From Streptomyces sp. AC550_RSS872 (lineage in GTDB: Bacteria; Actinomycetota; Actinomycetes; Streptomycetales; Streptomycetaceae): a DNA stretch of 64,000 nt. Shown here piece after piece: positions 8,977-17,667 of the stretch; position 1 is the stretch's first letter, and each line of letters starts with the position of its first letter. The stretch is taken from NCBI RefSeq assembly GCF_019049285.1, contig NZ_JAGMUL010000015.1, positions 62,001-126,000 of the forward strand, written 5' to 3'. The position numbers and the translations under genes are program-made. The notes beneath the pieces were generated by a model. It saw nothing but the letters and a program-made list of their open reading frames with translations, was not told the origin of the DNA and did no database searches.

Positions 8977-10148
8977 GGCTGGATCTCCCAGCGCCGCTCG
9001 GCCAGGAAGTCGGCCACCACGCGGTCCACGGTCGGCTGGTCGGTACCGGTGGCCCGCAGCACGCCGAGGTAGTCCCGGTTGGTGCGGTACAGCTCGTGCC
9101 GCTCGCCCACCGCGCGCAGGGGACGGTACGTCAGATGGACGCTGTCGACGTCCACATCGGTGGCGGCGGGGGCGCCGACGAGGAGGCCCGCGCGGTCGGC
9201 GCACGGGTATTCCAGACGGGCCGCGCCGTCCCCGCGGGCGCCCAGGTCGGCCGGGAGCCGCTCGCCGAGGTGGGTGCGCAGGATGTGCTCGAAGAGCGGG
9301 ATCTCCAGCAGCCGGGCCAGCAGCAGGTCGCACTGGTCGCCGATGGCACGGTAGTTGACCTCGATGATCCGCGCCCGCCCCTCGTGCACCACGAACTCGG
9401 TGTGGCACGCCCCGAACCCCACGCCCAGCGCGTCCAGTTGCGCCAGCACCTGCGCGACGACCGGCTCGGGGTGGGCGGGGACGAAGGTGAGGCGCTCCTC
9501 GATGAAGTACGGCGGCGGCGACAGCTCGGTGTGGAAGCCGCCGAGGACATGGCGGACGTGCCCGTCGCCGAGGGTCTCCAGGGTGAACAGCTCGCCGGGC
9601 AGGTACTCCTCGACGACCAGGACGGCGCCCGGACGGCGGTCGAGGATCTCCTTGGTGTGGGTCACCAACTCCTCCGGGCCGTGCACGAGAACGACGTCCT
9701 CGCTGGCCACACCCTCGCGCGGCTTGACGACACATGGGTACGGCGCGTCGCCGGGCGCGACCGGTTCGGTCAGCTCGGCCGACCACACGGTGTCGACGCC
9801 GGCCGCGGCGAGCCGGCGCCGCATCTCGGCCTTGTCCTTGCAGCGCAGGGTGGCCCGCCAGTCCTTGCCGGGGAGGCCGAAGTAGGCGGCGGCCAGGGCG
9901 GCCTGGGTCTGGAGGTGGTCGCTGTTGGTGAAGACGGCGTCGGGCTCGTGGTGTGTCGAGACGCGGGTGATCACGGCCCGGAAGTCACGGACGTCGCACT
10001 CCAGGATCTCGACGTCCGGGTAGACACGGCGGTGGGCGTCGGGCTGGTCGGTCAGGACGGTGACGTCCAGGCCGAGCCGGGCAGCCGCGGGCAGGAATCC
10101 CTCGGTGACGGCGTCGGTCGGGTTGAGGGCGAGCAGATACAGGCGCAT
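8973..10148 (-). CDS. ATP-grasp ligase of the siderophore cluster
   Basis: This 391-residue protein has a Rossmann-like N-terminus (MRLYLLALNPTDAVTEGFLP) and an ATP-grasp core: RCKDKAEMRRRLAAAGV, PCVVKPREGVASEDVVLVH, VLVVEEYLPGELFTLETL, and the metal/ATP motif RIIEVNYRAIGDQ. It resembles the carbamoyl-phosphate synthase-like/BL00235 ligases that join carboxylates to amines through acyl-phosphates. The ATG at 10148 was chosen because homology starts there. Its stop overlaps the next NIS gene, so it is translated with the biosynthetic genes. An ATP-grasp ligase is not part of the well-known NIS pathways. It may attach an amino acid, which would make the product structurally unusual. Confidence 0.87.
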   Translation of the reverse strand: MRLYLLALNPTDAVTEGFLPAAARLGLDVTVLTDQPDAHRRVYPDVEILECDVRDFRAVITRVSTHHEPDAVFTNSDHLQTQAALAAAYFGLPGKDWRATLRCKDKAEMRRRLAAAGVDTVWSAELTEPVAPGDAPYPCVVKPREGVASEDVVLVHGPEELVTHTKEILDRRPGAVLVVEEYLPGELFTLETLGDGHVRHVLGGFHTELSPPPYFIEERLTFVPAHPEPVVAQVLAQLDALGVGFGACHTEFVVHEGRARIIEVNYRAIGDQCDLLLARLLEIPLFEHILRTHLGERLPADLGARGDGAARLEYPCADRAGLLVGAPAATDVDVDSVHLTYRPLRAVGERHELYRTNRDYLGVLRATGTDQPTVDRVVADFLAERRWEIQP

Positions 10149-10187
10149 GCCGGATGAGCAACTTCCGCTAGCGGATGGGGGGTTGAG

Positions 10188-10224
10188 AGGGGCGGGCCGG
10201 GCCGGTCGGGCACGGCCCGCCCCT
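10188..10224 (-). terminator. hairpin between importer and biosynthesis genes
   Basis: An 11-bp stem (AGGGGCGGGCC / GGCCCGCCCCT) with a 15-base loop lies 17 bases after the binding-protein stop and 40 bases before the ATP-grasp ATG. All genes here run on the minus strand. It could end the importer transcript, or act as a partial terminator or mRNA stabiliser that sets importer above synthetase expression. Confidence 0.65.
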
Positions 10225-10240
10225 GACAGGTCAGCGGCGG

Positions 10241-11263
10241 CTACTTCGCCGGGAGCTCCACGCCGGTGGCCTTCGCCACGTCCTTGAGCATCTCCTCGGC
10301 GGCCTGGACGCCGATGCCGGACATCCATGTCTCGTCCGGGACCTCGAAGACCTTGCCGTCCTTCACGGCCGGGAGGTCCTTCCACACCGGGTTGGACACG
10401 ACCTGCTTCTTCTGGGTCTTGTCCTCGGCGTCGGCGGCGGTGACGAAGATCAGGTCGGCGTCGGCCTGGTCGATCTCCTCCGGGCTGACGTCCTTCATCG
10501 TGACCTCGGGGTCGTTCGAGATCTGCGAATTGGGCCGCTGGAAGCCGATGTCGTTCAGCACGACACCGCTGTAGGAGTTGGTCTGGTACAGGCGGGTCGG
10601 GCCGGCGATGAAGCGGACCACGGACGCGGTCGGCATGGCGTTGCCGTCCTTCTTCTTGATGGCCTCACCGAGCGCCTTGGCCTGCGTCTCGTACTCCGAG
10701 AGCTTGGCCGTGGCCTCCTTCTCCAGACCCAGCGCCTCGGCGTGGACCTTGAGGTTCTCCTTCCAGACACCGCCCGTGGTCTCCGTGAAGACGGTCGGGG
10801 CGATGGCGCTGAGCTTGTCGTAGACCTTCTCGTGCCGGACCTTGGAGGACAGGATCAGATCGGGCTTGAGCGAGGCGATCTTCTCCAGGTTCGGCTCCAG
10901 GAGCGGGCCGACGTCGACGGTGTCCTTCAACTCGCCGTCCAGGTAGGTCGGGAAGCCGCCCGAGGTCTTGAAGTGCGGGGCGACCGCGCCGACCGGGTCG
11001 ATGCCGAGCAGGGTGACGTCGTCCAGCTCACCGGTGTCGAGCACGACGACCCGCTTCGGCTGGGACGGGATCTTCACGTCGCCCATCACGGTCTTCAGCG
11101 TGCGGGGGAAGGCCGAGCTGTCGCCCGCGGCCTTGGCCGTGTCACTCGTGTTGGAGGAGGAGTCCTCGCTGCCGCAGGCGGCCAGGACGGCCGTACCGAG
11201 TACGACGGCGAGCAGCACGGCGATCAGCCGGCCGATTCCGCGCAGGGGAGATCGGTTGAACAT
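10241..11263 (-). CDS. iron-siderophore ABC transporter substrate-binding lipoprotein
   Basis: This 340-residue FecB/FhuD-type lipoprotein has a signal peptide ending in the lipobox VLAAC with the lipidated Cys at residue 30. The class III binding-protein fold follows: KRVVVLDTGELDDVTLLGIDPVGA, LEPNLEKIASLKPDLILSS, and a C-terminal PVWKDLPAVKDGKVFEVPDETW segment. It would be anchored to the outer face of the membrane and hand the ferric siderophore to the two FecCD permeases. It lies 28 bp after the ATPase gene in the same direction. Its position next to the biosynthesis genes suggests the cluster's own product as ligand. Confidence 0.92.
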   Translation of the reverse strand: MFNRSPLRGIGRLIAVLLAVVLGTAVLAACGSEDSSSNTSDTAKAAGDSSAFPRTLKTVMGDVKIPSQPKRVVVLDTGELDDVTLLGIDPVGAVAPHFKTSGGFPTYLDGELKDTVDVGPLLEPNLEKIASLKPDLILSSKVRHEKVYDKLSAIAPTVFTETTGGVWKENLKVHAEALGLEKEATAKLSEYETQAKALGEAIKKKDGNAMPTASVVRFIAGPTRLYQTNSYSGVVLNDIGFQRPNSQISNDPEVTMKDVSPEEIDQADADLIFVTAADAEDKTQKKQVVSNPVWKDLPAVKDGKVFEVPDETWMSGIGVQAAEEMLKDVAKATGVELPAK

Positions 11264-11291
11264 GAGGGGTCTTTCTGTGAGTGGGGAAGGA

Positions 11292-12113
11292 TCAGGCGGT
11301 GGCGGCGGATGTCCGCCGGACCGCGCTGCTCTTGGGGACGACCAGCGGGGTGCCGGTCTCCGGATCGGGGATCACCCGGCAGTCCACGTCGAACACGGAC
11401 TTGACCAGCTCCGCGTCGAGGACCTCGGCCGGGGCACCGGCCGCGGCGAGACGGCCGTCCTTGAGGACCACCATGTGGTCCGCGTAGCGGGCGGCCTGAC
11501 CGAGGTCGTGCAGCACCATCACCACGGTGCGGCCCGCCTCGGCGTGCAGCGCGGCGACCAGGTCGAGGACGTCGAGCTGGTGCCGCAGGTCGAGGAAGGT
11601 GGTGGGCTCGTCGAGCAGCAGCAACTCGGTGTCCTGCGCCAACGCCAGCGCGATCCAGGCGCGTTGCCGCTGACCACCGGAGAGCTGGTCGACGGGCTGG
11701 TCGCGCAGGGCGGCGGTGCCGGTGCGCTCCAACGCCTCGTCGACCGCCTTCTGGTCGGCGGCCGACCAGGGGCTCAGCAGCCGCTGGTGCGGATACCGGC
11801 CCAGCCGGACCAGCGCCTCGACGGTGATCGCCTCCGGTGTCACCGGCTGCTGCGGCAGCAGACCCATCCGCAGGGCCAGCGCCTTCGCGGACATGCGGTG
11901 GATGTCGGCACCGTCCAGCGTCACGCTCCCGGCGGCCGGCGCGAGCAGCCGGCTCAGTCCGCGCAACAGGGTCGACTTCCCACAGGCGTTGGGCCCGACG
12001 ATCGCGGTGACGGCCCCGCCGGGAAGCGTCAGATCGAGCCCACCGACCACGAGACGGTCGCCGTAGCGCAGGTCGAGGCGCCGGGTGGAGAGCTGGTTGG
12101 GGGTGGCGGGCAC
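11292..12113 (-). CDS. iron-siderophore ABC transporter ATP-binding protein (FecE type)
   Basis: This 273-residue ATPase has Walker A GPNACGKST, the FecE Q-loop region GLLPQQPVTPEAI, signature LSGGQRQRAW, Walker B LLLLDEPTTFLD and H-loop VLHDLGQAARYAD. The start is a GTG at 12113 with AGGAG 6 bases upstream; more distal in-frame codons read through a repeat and are not coding. It powers import through the two permeases upstream in the same strand. A 170-base gap holding a Streptomyces intergenic repeat separates it from the second permease, so it may have partly independent expression. Confidence 0.92.
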   Translation of the reverse strand: MPATPNQLSTRRLDLRYGDRLVVGGLDLTLPGGAVTAIVGPNACGKSTLLRGLSRLLAPAAGSVTLDGADIHRMSAKALALRMGLLPQQPVTPEAITVEALVRLGRYPHQRLLSPWSAADQKAVDEALERTGTAALRDQPVDQLSGGQRQRAWIALALAQDTELLLLDEPTTFLDLRHQLDVLDLVAALHAEAGRTVVMVLHDLGQAARYADHMVVLKDGRLAAAGAPAEVLDAELVKSVFDVDCRVIPDPETGTPLVVPKSSAVRRTSAATA

Positions 12114-12164
12114 GTGCGGCTCCTGAAGGCCGATGGGAGGTTCATGAGGTCGGGTGAGGGAATC

Positions 12165-12275
12165 GCCCCCAAGGGGCGCGGGACTGCTTTGAACATGCGG
12201 CTTCCGCCGCGCGTGCGCGACCAGCCACGACGGCGCCGCACCCGCCAGACCACCCCTCGCGGCACCCCCAGAAGA
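12165..12275 (+). repeat. Streptomyces intergenic repeat, copy 1
   Basis: The stretch begins GCCCCCAAGGGGCGCGGGAC, continues with ATGCGGCTTCCGCCGCG and GCGCGACCAGCCACGACG, and ends near the second permease stop. The same modules recur in the same order at 15392-15475. From memory, this element is scattered between genes in many Streptomyces chromosomes. It holds two small inverted repeats (GCCCCCAAGGGGC and GCGGCTTCCGCCGC). Confidence 0.75.
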
Positions 12276-12283
12276 GCGCTTCG

Positions 12284-13333
12284 TCATCCACGGCCCCTCT
12301 GAACAGGCGAGCTCTGCCGCAGCATCAACACCAACAGCCAGGGCGCGCCCAGCGTGGCCGTGACCGCCCCGACCGGCAGCCCCTCGATCGGCAAGAGGTG
12401 CTGCACCACCAGGTCGGAGCCGAGCAGGAGCACCGCCCCGGTGAGCCCCGCCAGCGCCAACGACGCGGCGGTCGGCGGGCCGGTGACGAACCGCACGATG
12501 TGCGGCACGGCGAGCGCCACGAACGTCACGGGACCGGAGAGCGCGGCGGCCAGCGAGGCCAACGCGACGGCCACGAAGAGCAGTTGAAGCCGCGCGGCGG
12601 ACGTCCGCAGCCCCAACGCCCCCGCCGAGTCGTCCCCGAGGTCGAGCACGGCCAGCCGCCGATGCATGACGAGTACGGCGGCGAGCGCGAGCACCATGGC
12701 GCCGCCGGCACCCCACACCTCGGTCCACGTCCGCCCGTATACAGAACCCGTGGTCCACTGCAACGCCGACCCGGCGAGCTCCGCGGGAAACCGCACGATC
12801 ATCAGGTTCACCGCGGCCGCCAGACCCGCCTGCACGGCGAGCCCGGTCAGCACCAGCCGGGTGACCGCGAGGCCCGAGCGCCAGGCGAACACGCCCAGCA
12901 GCAGGGCCGCGAGCAGCCCGCCGCCCAGCGCCCCGACGGGTATCAGTGCCTGCGAGGCACCGGCCGCGATCAGCGCGACGGCGCCCAGTGAGGCCCCGCC
13001 GGTCACGCCCATGACGTCGGGGGAGGCCAGCGGGTTGCGGAACAGCCGTTGCAGCACGCATCCCGCCGCGCCGAGCCCGGCACCGGCGACGATCGCCGCC
13101 ACCGACCGCGGCGCCCGGAACTGCTGCACCACCAGTACGTCACCCGGATCCCCGAGCCCGACGAGCGCGCGCAGCGCCGTGCCCGCGGGCATCGGCATCT
13201 CTCCCGTCGTCAGCGACACGGTGAGCAGCACGAACAGCAGGGCCACAGCGGTCGTGGCGAACAGCAGGACGCGGCGCCGGACCCGGGACCGGGCCGTGGA
13301 CTTCGCACGCACCGAGACGACCGCGGCGCTCAT
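12284..13333 (-). CDS. iron-siderophore ABC transporter permease (FecCD family, second)
   Basis: This 349-residue FecCD-type permease has about ten hydrophobic helices. Family signatures are RAPRSVAAIVAGAGLGAAGC with LQRLFRNPLASPDVMGVTGGA near residue 100, and the ATPase-coupling region GPVTFVALAVPHIVRFVTGP in the C-terminal third. The ATG overlaps the stop of the first permease gene by 4 bp. The two permeases would pair as a heterodimer, as FepD/FepG do. A basic N-terminus of about 20 residues precedes the first helix. Confidence 0.93.
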   Translation of the reverse strand: MSAAVVSVRAKSTARSRVRRRVLLFATTAVALLFVLLTVSLTTGEMPMPAGTALRALVGLGDPGDVLVVQQFRAPRSVAAIVAGAGLGAAGCVLQRLFRNPLASPDVMGVTGGASLGAVALIAAGASQALIPVGALGGGLLAALLLGVFAWRSGLAVTRLVLTGLAVQAGLAAAVNLMIVRFPAELAGSALQWTTGSVYGRTWTEVWGAGGAMVLALAAVLVMHRRLAVLDLGDDSAGALGLRTSAARLQLLFVAVALASLAAALSGPVTFVALAVPHIVRFVTGPPTAASLALAGLTGAVLLLGSDLVVQHLLPIEGLPVGAVTATLGAPWLLVLMLRQSSPVQRGRG

Positions 13334-14355
13334 CGGGCCACCCGCCGGGCCAGCAGCGCCAGCAGGGGGGCACCCAGGAACGCGGTGACGATGCCGACCT
13401 CCAGCTCCGAGGGACGGATGACCAGCCGGCCGAGCACATCCGCCGAGAGCAGCAGCAGTGGGCCGGCGATCAGGCAGCCGGGGACCAGCAGCCGGTGGTC
13501 GCCGCCGAGCAGCGGCCGTACGAGATGAGGGGCGGCCAGTCCGATGAAGGCGACCGGGCCGGCCACCGCCACGGCCGATCCGGCCAGCAGCACGACCGCG
13601 ATGCCGCCCGCGAGCCGGATCCGGGCCACGGGCACGCCGAGCGCCTGGGCCGAATCATCGCCCAGGGCAAGGGCGTTGAGGGCGGGGGAGACGGCCAGCG
13701 CGACGACCAGACCGAGCAGCAGGGTCGGCAGGACCGGCCACAGGACGTCGAGGGTGCGCCCGGACAGGGACCCGGCCAGCCAGAAGCGGGCCTCGTCCAG
13801 GGTGCGCTGGTTCATCAGCATCACGGCCGACGTCCAGGACAGCAGCACCAGTTGGAGCACGGTGCCGCCGAGCGCCAGTCGTACCGGGTCGATGTCCCCG
13901 GCGCGGCGGGCCAGCGCCTGGGCGAACAGGGCCGCCCCGGCCGCGCCGGCGAACGCGAACCACACGTACTGGGCGGGGCTGTTGAGCCCCAGCGCGAAGA
14001 TGGCGACGACGACCGCGAACCCGGCGCCCGCGTTGATGCCGAGCGTGGTCGGCGAGGCGAGGGGGTTGCGGGTGATGCCCTGGGCGACGGCGCCGGCGAC
14101 CCCGAGTGCGGCGCCGACCGCGAGCCCGATGACGGTGCGCGGCAGACGCAGCCCGGTCACCACCAGGGCCTCGCGCCCGTGGACATGGCCGAGGAGCGCG
14201 TCCGCCACCGTGCCCAGCGGTACGGAGCGGGCGCCGAGCGCGAGGCTCAGCGTGGTGCACAGAGCCAGGGCGGCGAGGCCGGTGAGGAAGAGCGGAATGT
14301 GCTTGAAGGCACGGAAGGGCACACCGATCGGTGCGCCCCGTTGGGTCGCAGTCAC
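13330..14355 (-). CDS. iron-siderophore ABC transporter permease (FecCD family, first gene of the operon)
   Basis: This 341-residue polytopic permease carries RLPRTVIGLAVGAALGVAGA, GITRNPLASPTTLGINAGAG and GPVAFIGLAAPHLVRPLLGG, all FecCD signatures. The start is a GTG at 14355, 12 bases from an iron box, so the promoter lies at or very near the operator. It is the first gene of a minus-strand run that continues through importer and synthesis genes to 3193. Iron repletion should shut the run off through the DmdR-type box. Confidence 0.93.
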   Translation of the reverse strand: MTATQRGAPIGVPFRAFKHIPLFLTGLAALALCTTLSLALGARSVPLGTVADALLGHVHGREALVVTGLRLPRTVIGLAVGAALGVAGAVAQGITRNPLASPTTLGINAGAGFAVVVAIFALGLNSPAQYVWFAFAGAAGAALFAQALARRAGDIDPVRLALGGTVLQLVLLSWTSAVMLMNQRTLDEARFWLAGSLSGRTLDVLWPVLPTLLLGLVVALAVSPALNALALGDDSAQALGVPVARIRLAGGIAVVLLAGSAVAVAGPVAFIGLAAPHLVRPLLGGDHRLLVPGCLIAGPLLLLSADVLGRLVIRPSELEVGIVTAFLGAPLLALLARRVAR

Positions 14356-14366
14356 AAGCCGTGAGC

Positions 14367-14385
14367 TTAGGTTAGGCTTGCTTTA
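14367..14385. promoter_or_regulatory. DmdR/DtxR-type iron box controlling the siderophore operon
   Basis: TTAGGTTAGGCTTGCTTTA matches the DtxR/DmdR consensus TTAGGTTAGGCTAACCTAA at 15 of 19 positions, with the left half-site perfect. It lies just upstream of the first permease start on the minus strand. DmdR repressors with bound ferrous iron occupy such sites and block transcription when iron is plentiful. Confidence 0.85.
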
Positions 14386-14474
14386 TGATTCAACCGCTGT
14401 GTGATCACTGTGATGTGCGCGATAGTCGATCACCCGCGCCGAGCTCACCTGGTATTTCCACTTGAACGCGAGTG

Positions 14475-14493
14475 TAAGGTAAGCCTTACCTGT
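14475..14493. promoter_or_regulatory. second DmdR/DtxR-type iron box, before the reductase gene
   Basis: TAAGGTAAGCCTTACCTGT contains the near-perfect palindrome AGGTAAGCCTTACCT, which matches the core of the iron-box consensus. It lies 36 bases upstream of the FhuF-like ATG. Together with the box at 14367 it puts both divergent transcripts under iron control. Confidence 0.82.
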
Positions 14494-14528
14494 CTGGCCT
14501 TTCGCTGCAACCTCGCCCAGGAGCGCCG

Positions 14529-15374
14529 ATGTCCGTGGCTCGCACGATCCCGCCGCCCGGCGCCGTCGCGCGTACGCTTCGACACGACTTCACGCGGCTG
14601 ACCGACCTCTGCGAGGTCCTGAACGTGCGGGTCGCCGCGCCCGGGGTCCAGGAGACCGGGACGGGTGTGTCGGCTGCGGAACTGGTGAGGGACGAGGCCG
14701 TGCTCGACGCGTTCGTGGCGGCGGAGGCGGCCCGGATTCACCACCGCCACGGGACCGTCGCGCGTCGCGACGCCGCAGCCTCCCGCGCGCTGCACGACTA
14801 CGCCTGGTCCGTCGCGCTCCTCATGAGCGGACCCTGGTACCTGGCACGCCGCGTGCCCCGGATCCGGCCCGAGGACCTGCGCCTGGACCTGGCCACGGCC
14901 GAGTTCACCCTGACACCCGGAAGCGACCTCGCCTGTCTGGCCGACGACCCGGCGGCCATGCTGCCCCGCGTGCTGACGGCACCTCACGAAGAGGCCCTGC
15001 GCGCCGAGTTGCGCGCAGCCGTCGCCGAACACATGGGTCCGCTCCTGGACGCGATCGGCCCCATCACACGACGCCGCTCACGCGCCCTGTGGGGCATGGT
15101 CGCCGACGACCTGGTCTCCGGCATCTGGTACCTGGGCCGGACGCTGGGCCGCGAGGACGACGCCGTACGGGCGGCCACCGAACTGCTGCCGAAGAGCGTC
15201 GCCCCCTACCCGGGCGGCGCCGACTTCCGCCACCTGACGACCGACGACGGACGCCGGCACCCGACACGTACCCGCGCCGGCTGCTGCATGTACTACACGA
15301 TCCGTCCGGCCGAGGCGTGCTCCACCTGCCCGCGCACCTGCGACACGGAGCGACTGCGCCGCCTCCAGGGCTGA
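14529..15374 (+). CDS. FhuF-like ferric-siderophore reductase, 2Fe-2S type
   Basis: The 281-residue cytosolic protein ends in the FhuF C-terminal cluster-binding motif GCCMYYTIRPAEACSTCPRTC, giving four cysteines in a CC-x10-C-x2-C arrangement. A helical N-terminal two-thirds resembles the IucA/IucC C-terminal reductase-like domain. AGGAG lies about 6 bases before the ATG. FhuF-type proteins reduce Fe(III) from imported siderophores and so release the iron. The gene is divergent from the siderophore operon, behind its own iron box, which fits release of iron from the cluster's product. A repeat element follows the stop. Confidence 0.87.
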   Translation: MSVARTIPPPGAVARTLRHDFTRLTDLCEVLNVRVAAPGVQETGTGVSAAELVRDEAVLDAFVAAEAARIHHRHGTVARRDAAASRALHDYAWSVALLMSGPWYLARRVPRIRPEDLRLDLATAEFTLTPGSDLACLADDPAAMLPRVLTAPHEEALRAELRAAVAEHMGPLLDAIGPITRRRSRALWGMVADDLVSGIWYLGRTLGREDDAVRAATELLPKSVAPYPGGADFRHLTTDDGRRHPTRTRAGCCMYYTIRPAEACSTCPRTCDTERLRRLQG

Positions 15375-15391
15375 ACCGACCGCTCGGCAGG

Positions 15392-15475
15392 GCCCCCTCA
15401 AGGGGCGCGGGGCTGTATCGATATGCGGCTCCGCCGCGTGAGCGCGACCAGCCACATTGACGCCGCAGACGACCG
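15392..15475 (+). repeat. Streptomyces intergenic repeat, copy 2
   Basis: The block reads CCCCTCAAGGGGCGCGGGGC, then ATCGATATGCGGCTCCGCCG and GCGCGACCAGCCACATTGACG, the same modules as at 12165-12275 and in the same orientation. It sits between the reductase gene and the convergent ABC exporter gene and holds the same two small inverted repeats, so it might also serve as a terminator. Confidence 0.75.
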
Positions 15476-15520
15476 GCGACCCGCTGTGGCACTCCCTGTC
15501 GCGGCCCACCTGACGGAGCC

Positions 15521-17275
15521 TCAGTCGGCTGTTGCCAGGAACTGAGTAGCCGCCAACTCCGCATACAACGGGTCGGACGCCACGAGTTCGCGATGCGTGC
15601 CCACCGCACGCACCCGGCCCGCGTCCATCACCACGATCCGGTCGGCCATCGTCACCGTCGACAGCCGGTGCGCGACGACCAGAACCGTGGTCGTACGCGC
15701 GACATCGGCGACCGTGTCGCGCAGCGCCGCCTCGTTCACCGCGTCCAGTTGCGAGGTGGCCTCGTCGAGGAGCAGCAGCCGGGGGCGGCGCAGCAGGGCG
15801 CGGGCGATGGCGACGCGCTGGCGTTCGCCGCCGGAGAGCTTGGTGCCGCGGTGTCCGACCAGCGTGTCCAGACCGCCAGGCAGGCGGGCGACCAGGCCGT
15901 CGAGCCGGGTCGTCTTCAGCACGCGCGTGAGGGCGTCGTCGGTCGCCTCCGGGTTGCCCAGCAGCAGGTTGGCACGCAGCGAACCCGACAGCACCGGCGC
16001 GTCCTGCTCCACATAGCCGATCGCGGACCGCAGCTGTGGCAGCTCCCAGTCCGTCAGGTCCCGCCCGTCGAGGGTGATGGCGCCGGCCTCGGGGTCGTAG
16101 AACCGCTCGATGAGCGAGAAGACCGTGGTCTTTCCCGCGCCCGAGGGGCCGACGAACGCGGTCATGCCCTGTGCGGGCACGGTGAACGTCACCCCGTGGT
16201 GGACGTACGGCAGATCGTCGGCGTACCGGAAACGGACGTCCTCGAAGGACAGCGCGGCCGGCTCCGCCCCGGCGGCGGGCAAGGGCGCGGGCGCTGCGGC
16301 CGGTTCGGCGGGCAGCCGCAGCGCCTCCTGGATCCTCGCGAGCGCCGCCGAACCCGTCTGGTACTGGGTGATCGCGCCGACGACCTGCTGGATCGGCGAC
16401 ATCAGATAGAAGACGTACAGCAAGAAGGCGACCAGCGTGCCGACGTCGATCGCCCCGGTCGCCACCCGCGCCCCGCCCACCGCGAGCACCGTGATGAACG
16501 CGATCTGCATGGCGAGTCCGGCCGTGTTGCCGGCCGCCGCCGACCACTTGGCGGCCCGCACGCTCTGCCGCCACGACTCCTCGGCGGCGTCGTGCAGCGT
16601 ACGTTCCTCCCGGTGCTCGGCCCCCGACGCCTTCACCGTGCGCAGCGCGCCGAGGATCCGCTCCAGCGAGGCCCCCATCACGCCGACCGCGTCCTGCGCC
16701 TGCCGGCTGGCCCGGTTGATGCGCGGCACGATCACGCCGAGGATCGTGCCGGCGGCCAGGATGACGCCGAGCGTGACCAGCAGCAGTACGGGATCCACCA
16801 GGCCCATCATCGCCACCGTCGCCACCAGCGTGAGCCCTCCGGTGCCCAGGCCCACGAGCGAGTCGGTCGTGACCTCGCGCAGCAGCGTGGTGTCGGAGGT
16901 GATACGGGCCATCAGATCGCCGGGTTCGCTGCGGTCCACCGCGGTGATGCGCAGCCGCAGCAGATACGACGACAGGGCGCGCCGCGCGCCGAGCACCACC
17001 GACTCGGCGGTGCGCCGCAGCACGTACGAACCCAGCGCGCCGAGCGCCGCGTTCGCCACGACCAGCCCGGACATGATCAGCAGCGCTCCGGTGATGGCGC
17101 GGTCGTGGGACAGGTCGTCGATCAACTCGCGGGCCACCAGCGGCAGCAGCAGCCCGGTCGCGCCCGTGACCAGCGAGAGCACGGCACCCGTCAGCAGGGT
17201 CCACCGGTGCGGGCGGACGTAGCCCAGGAGCAGCCGCCAGGTGGGCGGGGCGGGTTCGGTCGCTGCGATGCTCAC
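15521..17275 (-). CDS. ABC exporter, fused membrane and ATPase domains
   Basis: This 584-residue half-transporter has six membrane helices in residues ~15-300, then an ATPase domain with Walker [10 protein letters not shown], signature [10 protein letters not shown], Walker [13 protein letters not shown] and H-loop VVAHRLSTV. The start is a GTG at 17275 with GGAGGA 6 bases upstream. Such proteins act as homodimers and export lipids, drugs or peptides. It follows the siderophore locus with the same orientation as the operon, so siderophore export is plausible, but no iron box was seen in front of it and the MFS gene already offers an exporter. Confidence 0.88.
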   Translation of the reverse strand: MSIAATEPAPPTWRLLLGYVRPHRWTLLTGAVLSLVTGATGLLLPLVARELIDDLSHDRAITGALLIMSGLVVANAALGALGSYVLRRTAESVVLGARRALSSYLLRLRITAVDRSEPGDLMARITSDTTLLREVTTDSLVGLGTGGLTLVATVAMMGLVDPVLLLVTLGVILAAGTILGVIVPRINRASRQAQDAVGVMGASLERILGALRTVKASGAEHREERTLHDAAEESWRQSVRAAKWSAAAGNTAGLAMQIAFITVLAVGGARVATGAIDVGTLVAFLLYVFYLMSPIQQVVGAITQYQTGSAALARIQEALRLPAEPAAAPAPLPAAGAEPAALSFEDVRFRYADDLPYVHHGVTFTVPAQGMTAFVGPSGAGKTTVFSLIERFYDPEAGAITLDGRDLTDWELPQLRSAIGYVEQDAPVLSGSLRANLLLGNPEATDDALTRVLKTTRLDGLVARLPGGLDTLVGHRGTKLSGGERQRVAIARALLRRPRLLLLDEATSQLDAVNEAALRDTVADVARTTTVLVVAHRLSTVTMADRIVVMDAGRVRAVGTHRELVASDPLYAELAATQFLATAD

Positions 17276-17303
17276 GGGACTCCTCCGAGGCGGTAGGGAG
17301 CCT

Positions 17304-17442
17304 TCAGGCTACGTCGGCCTCCTCCCGCGGATCCTGCCAGTTCCGTGCCACGGCGAGCGTCAGGGGCCGTTCGGCCCCCTCGGCCAGGCAGTCGTCCGGC
17401 ATGCGGGTCAGGACGTCACCCGGACCGAGCTCGACACTGACC
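17304..17442 (-). pseudogene. C-terminal remnant of an unrecognised gene
   Basis: Reading minus from about 17442, one frame gives SVELGPGDVLTRMPDDCLAE then RPLTLAVARNWQDPREEADV and a TGA at 17304-17306. GC-rich third positions mark it as formerly coding. It is in a different frame from the LOG-like fragment that precedes it and is not the LOG C-terminus, so the two may have been joined by a deletion. I do not recognise the family. Confidence 0.4.
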
Positions 17443-17662
17443 GTTCTCGTACGGCAGCCATGCCGCGCGGCACGACTCCGGTGACCGCGCCGCCGGCGGT
17501 CAGGGCCCCGTCCGCGACGGCCCCCATGAGCCCGGTGCGCGCACCGCCGTGGACCAGCTTGAGGCCCGCCCCGGCCAGTGCGCGCCCGAGCTCGGCGGCG
17601 GTGCGCAGATGGCCGGGGCGGCGACCGGGGGAGGCGCCGCAGAAGACGGTCACGGCCGTCAT
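17408..17662 (-). pseudogene. truncated LOG-family cytokinin-activating phosphoribohydrolase (fasF-like)
   Basis: The fragment starts MTAVTVFCGASPGRRPGHLR and continues LVHGGARTGLMGAVADGALTAGG, the N-terminal half of a LOG protein. It breaks after VVPRGM and runs into a short unrelated tail ending at 17408. The catalytic PGGxGTxxE region is missing, so it cannot cleave ribose-5-phosphate from cytokinin nucleotides. The ATG follows the stop of the cytokinin dehydrogenase remnant by 5 bases, the spacing of an operon. The dehydrogenase-LOG order matches fasE-fasF of Rhodococcus fascians. Confidence 0.75.
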
Positions 17663-17667
17663 GGCGG

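Noticed and set aside
15521..17275. Iron box in front of the ABC exporter
   Set aside because: The 30 bases before the GTG and the flanking sequence show no DmdR-like palindrome, so iron control of the exporter is not claimed.
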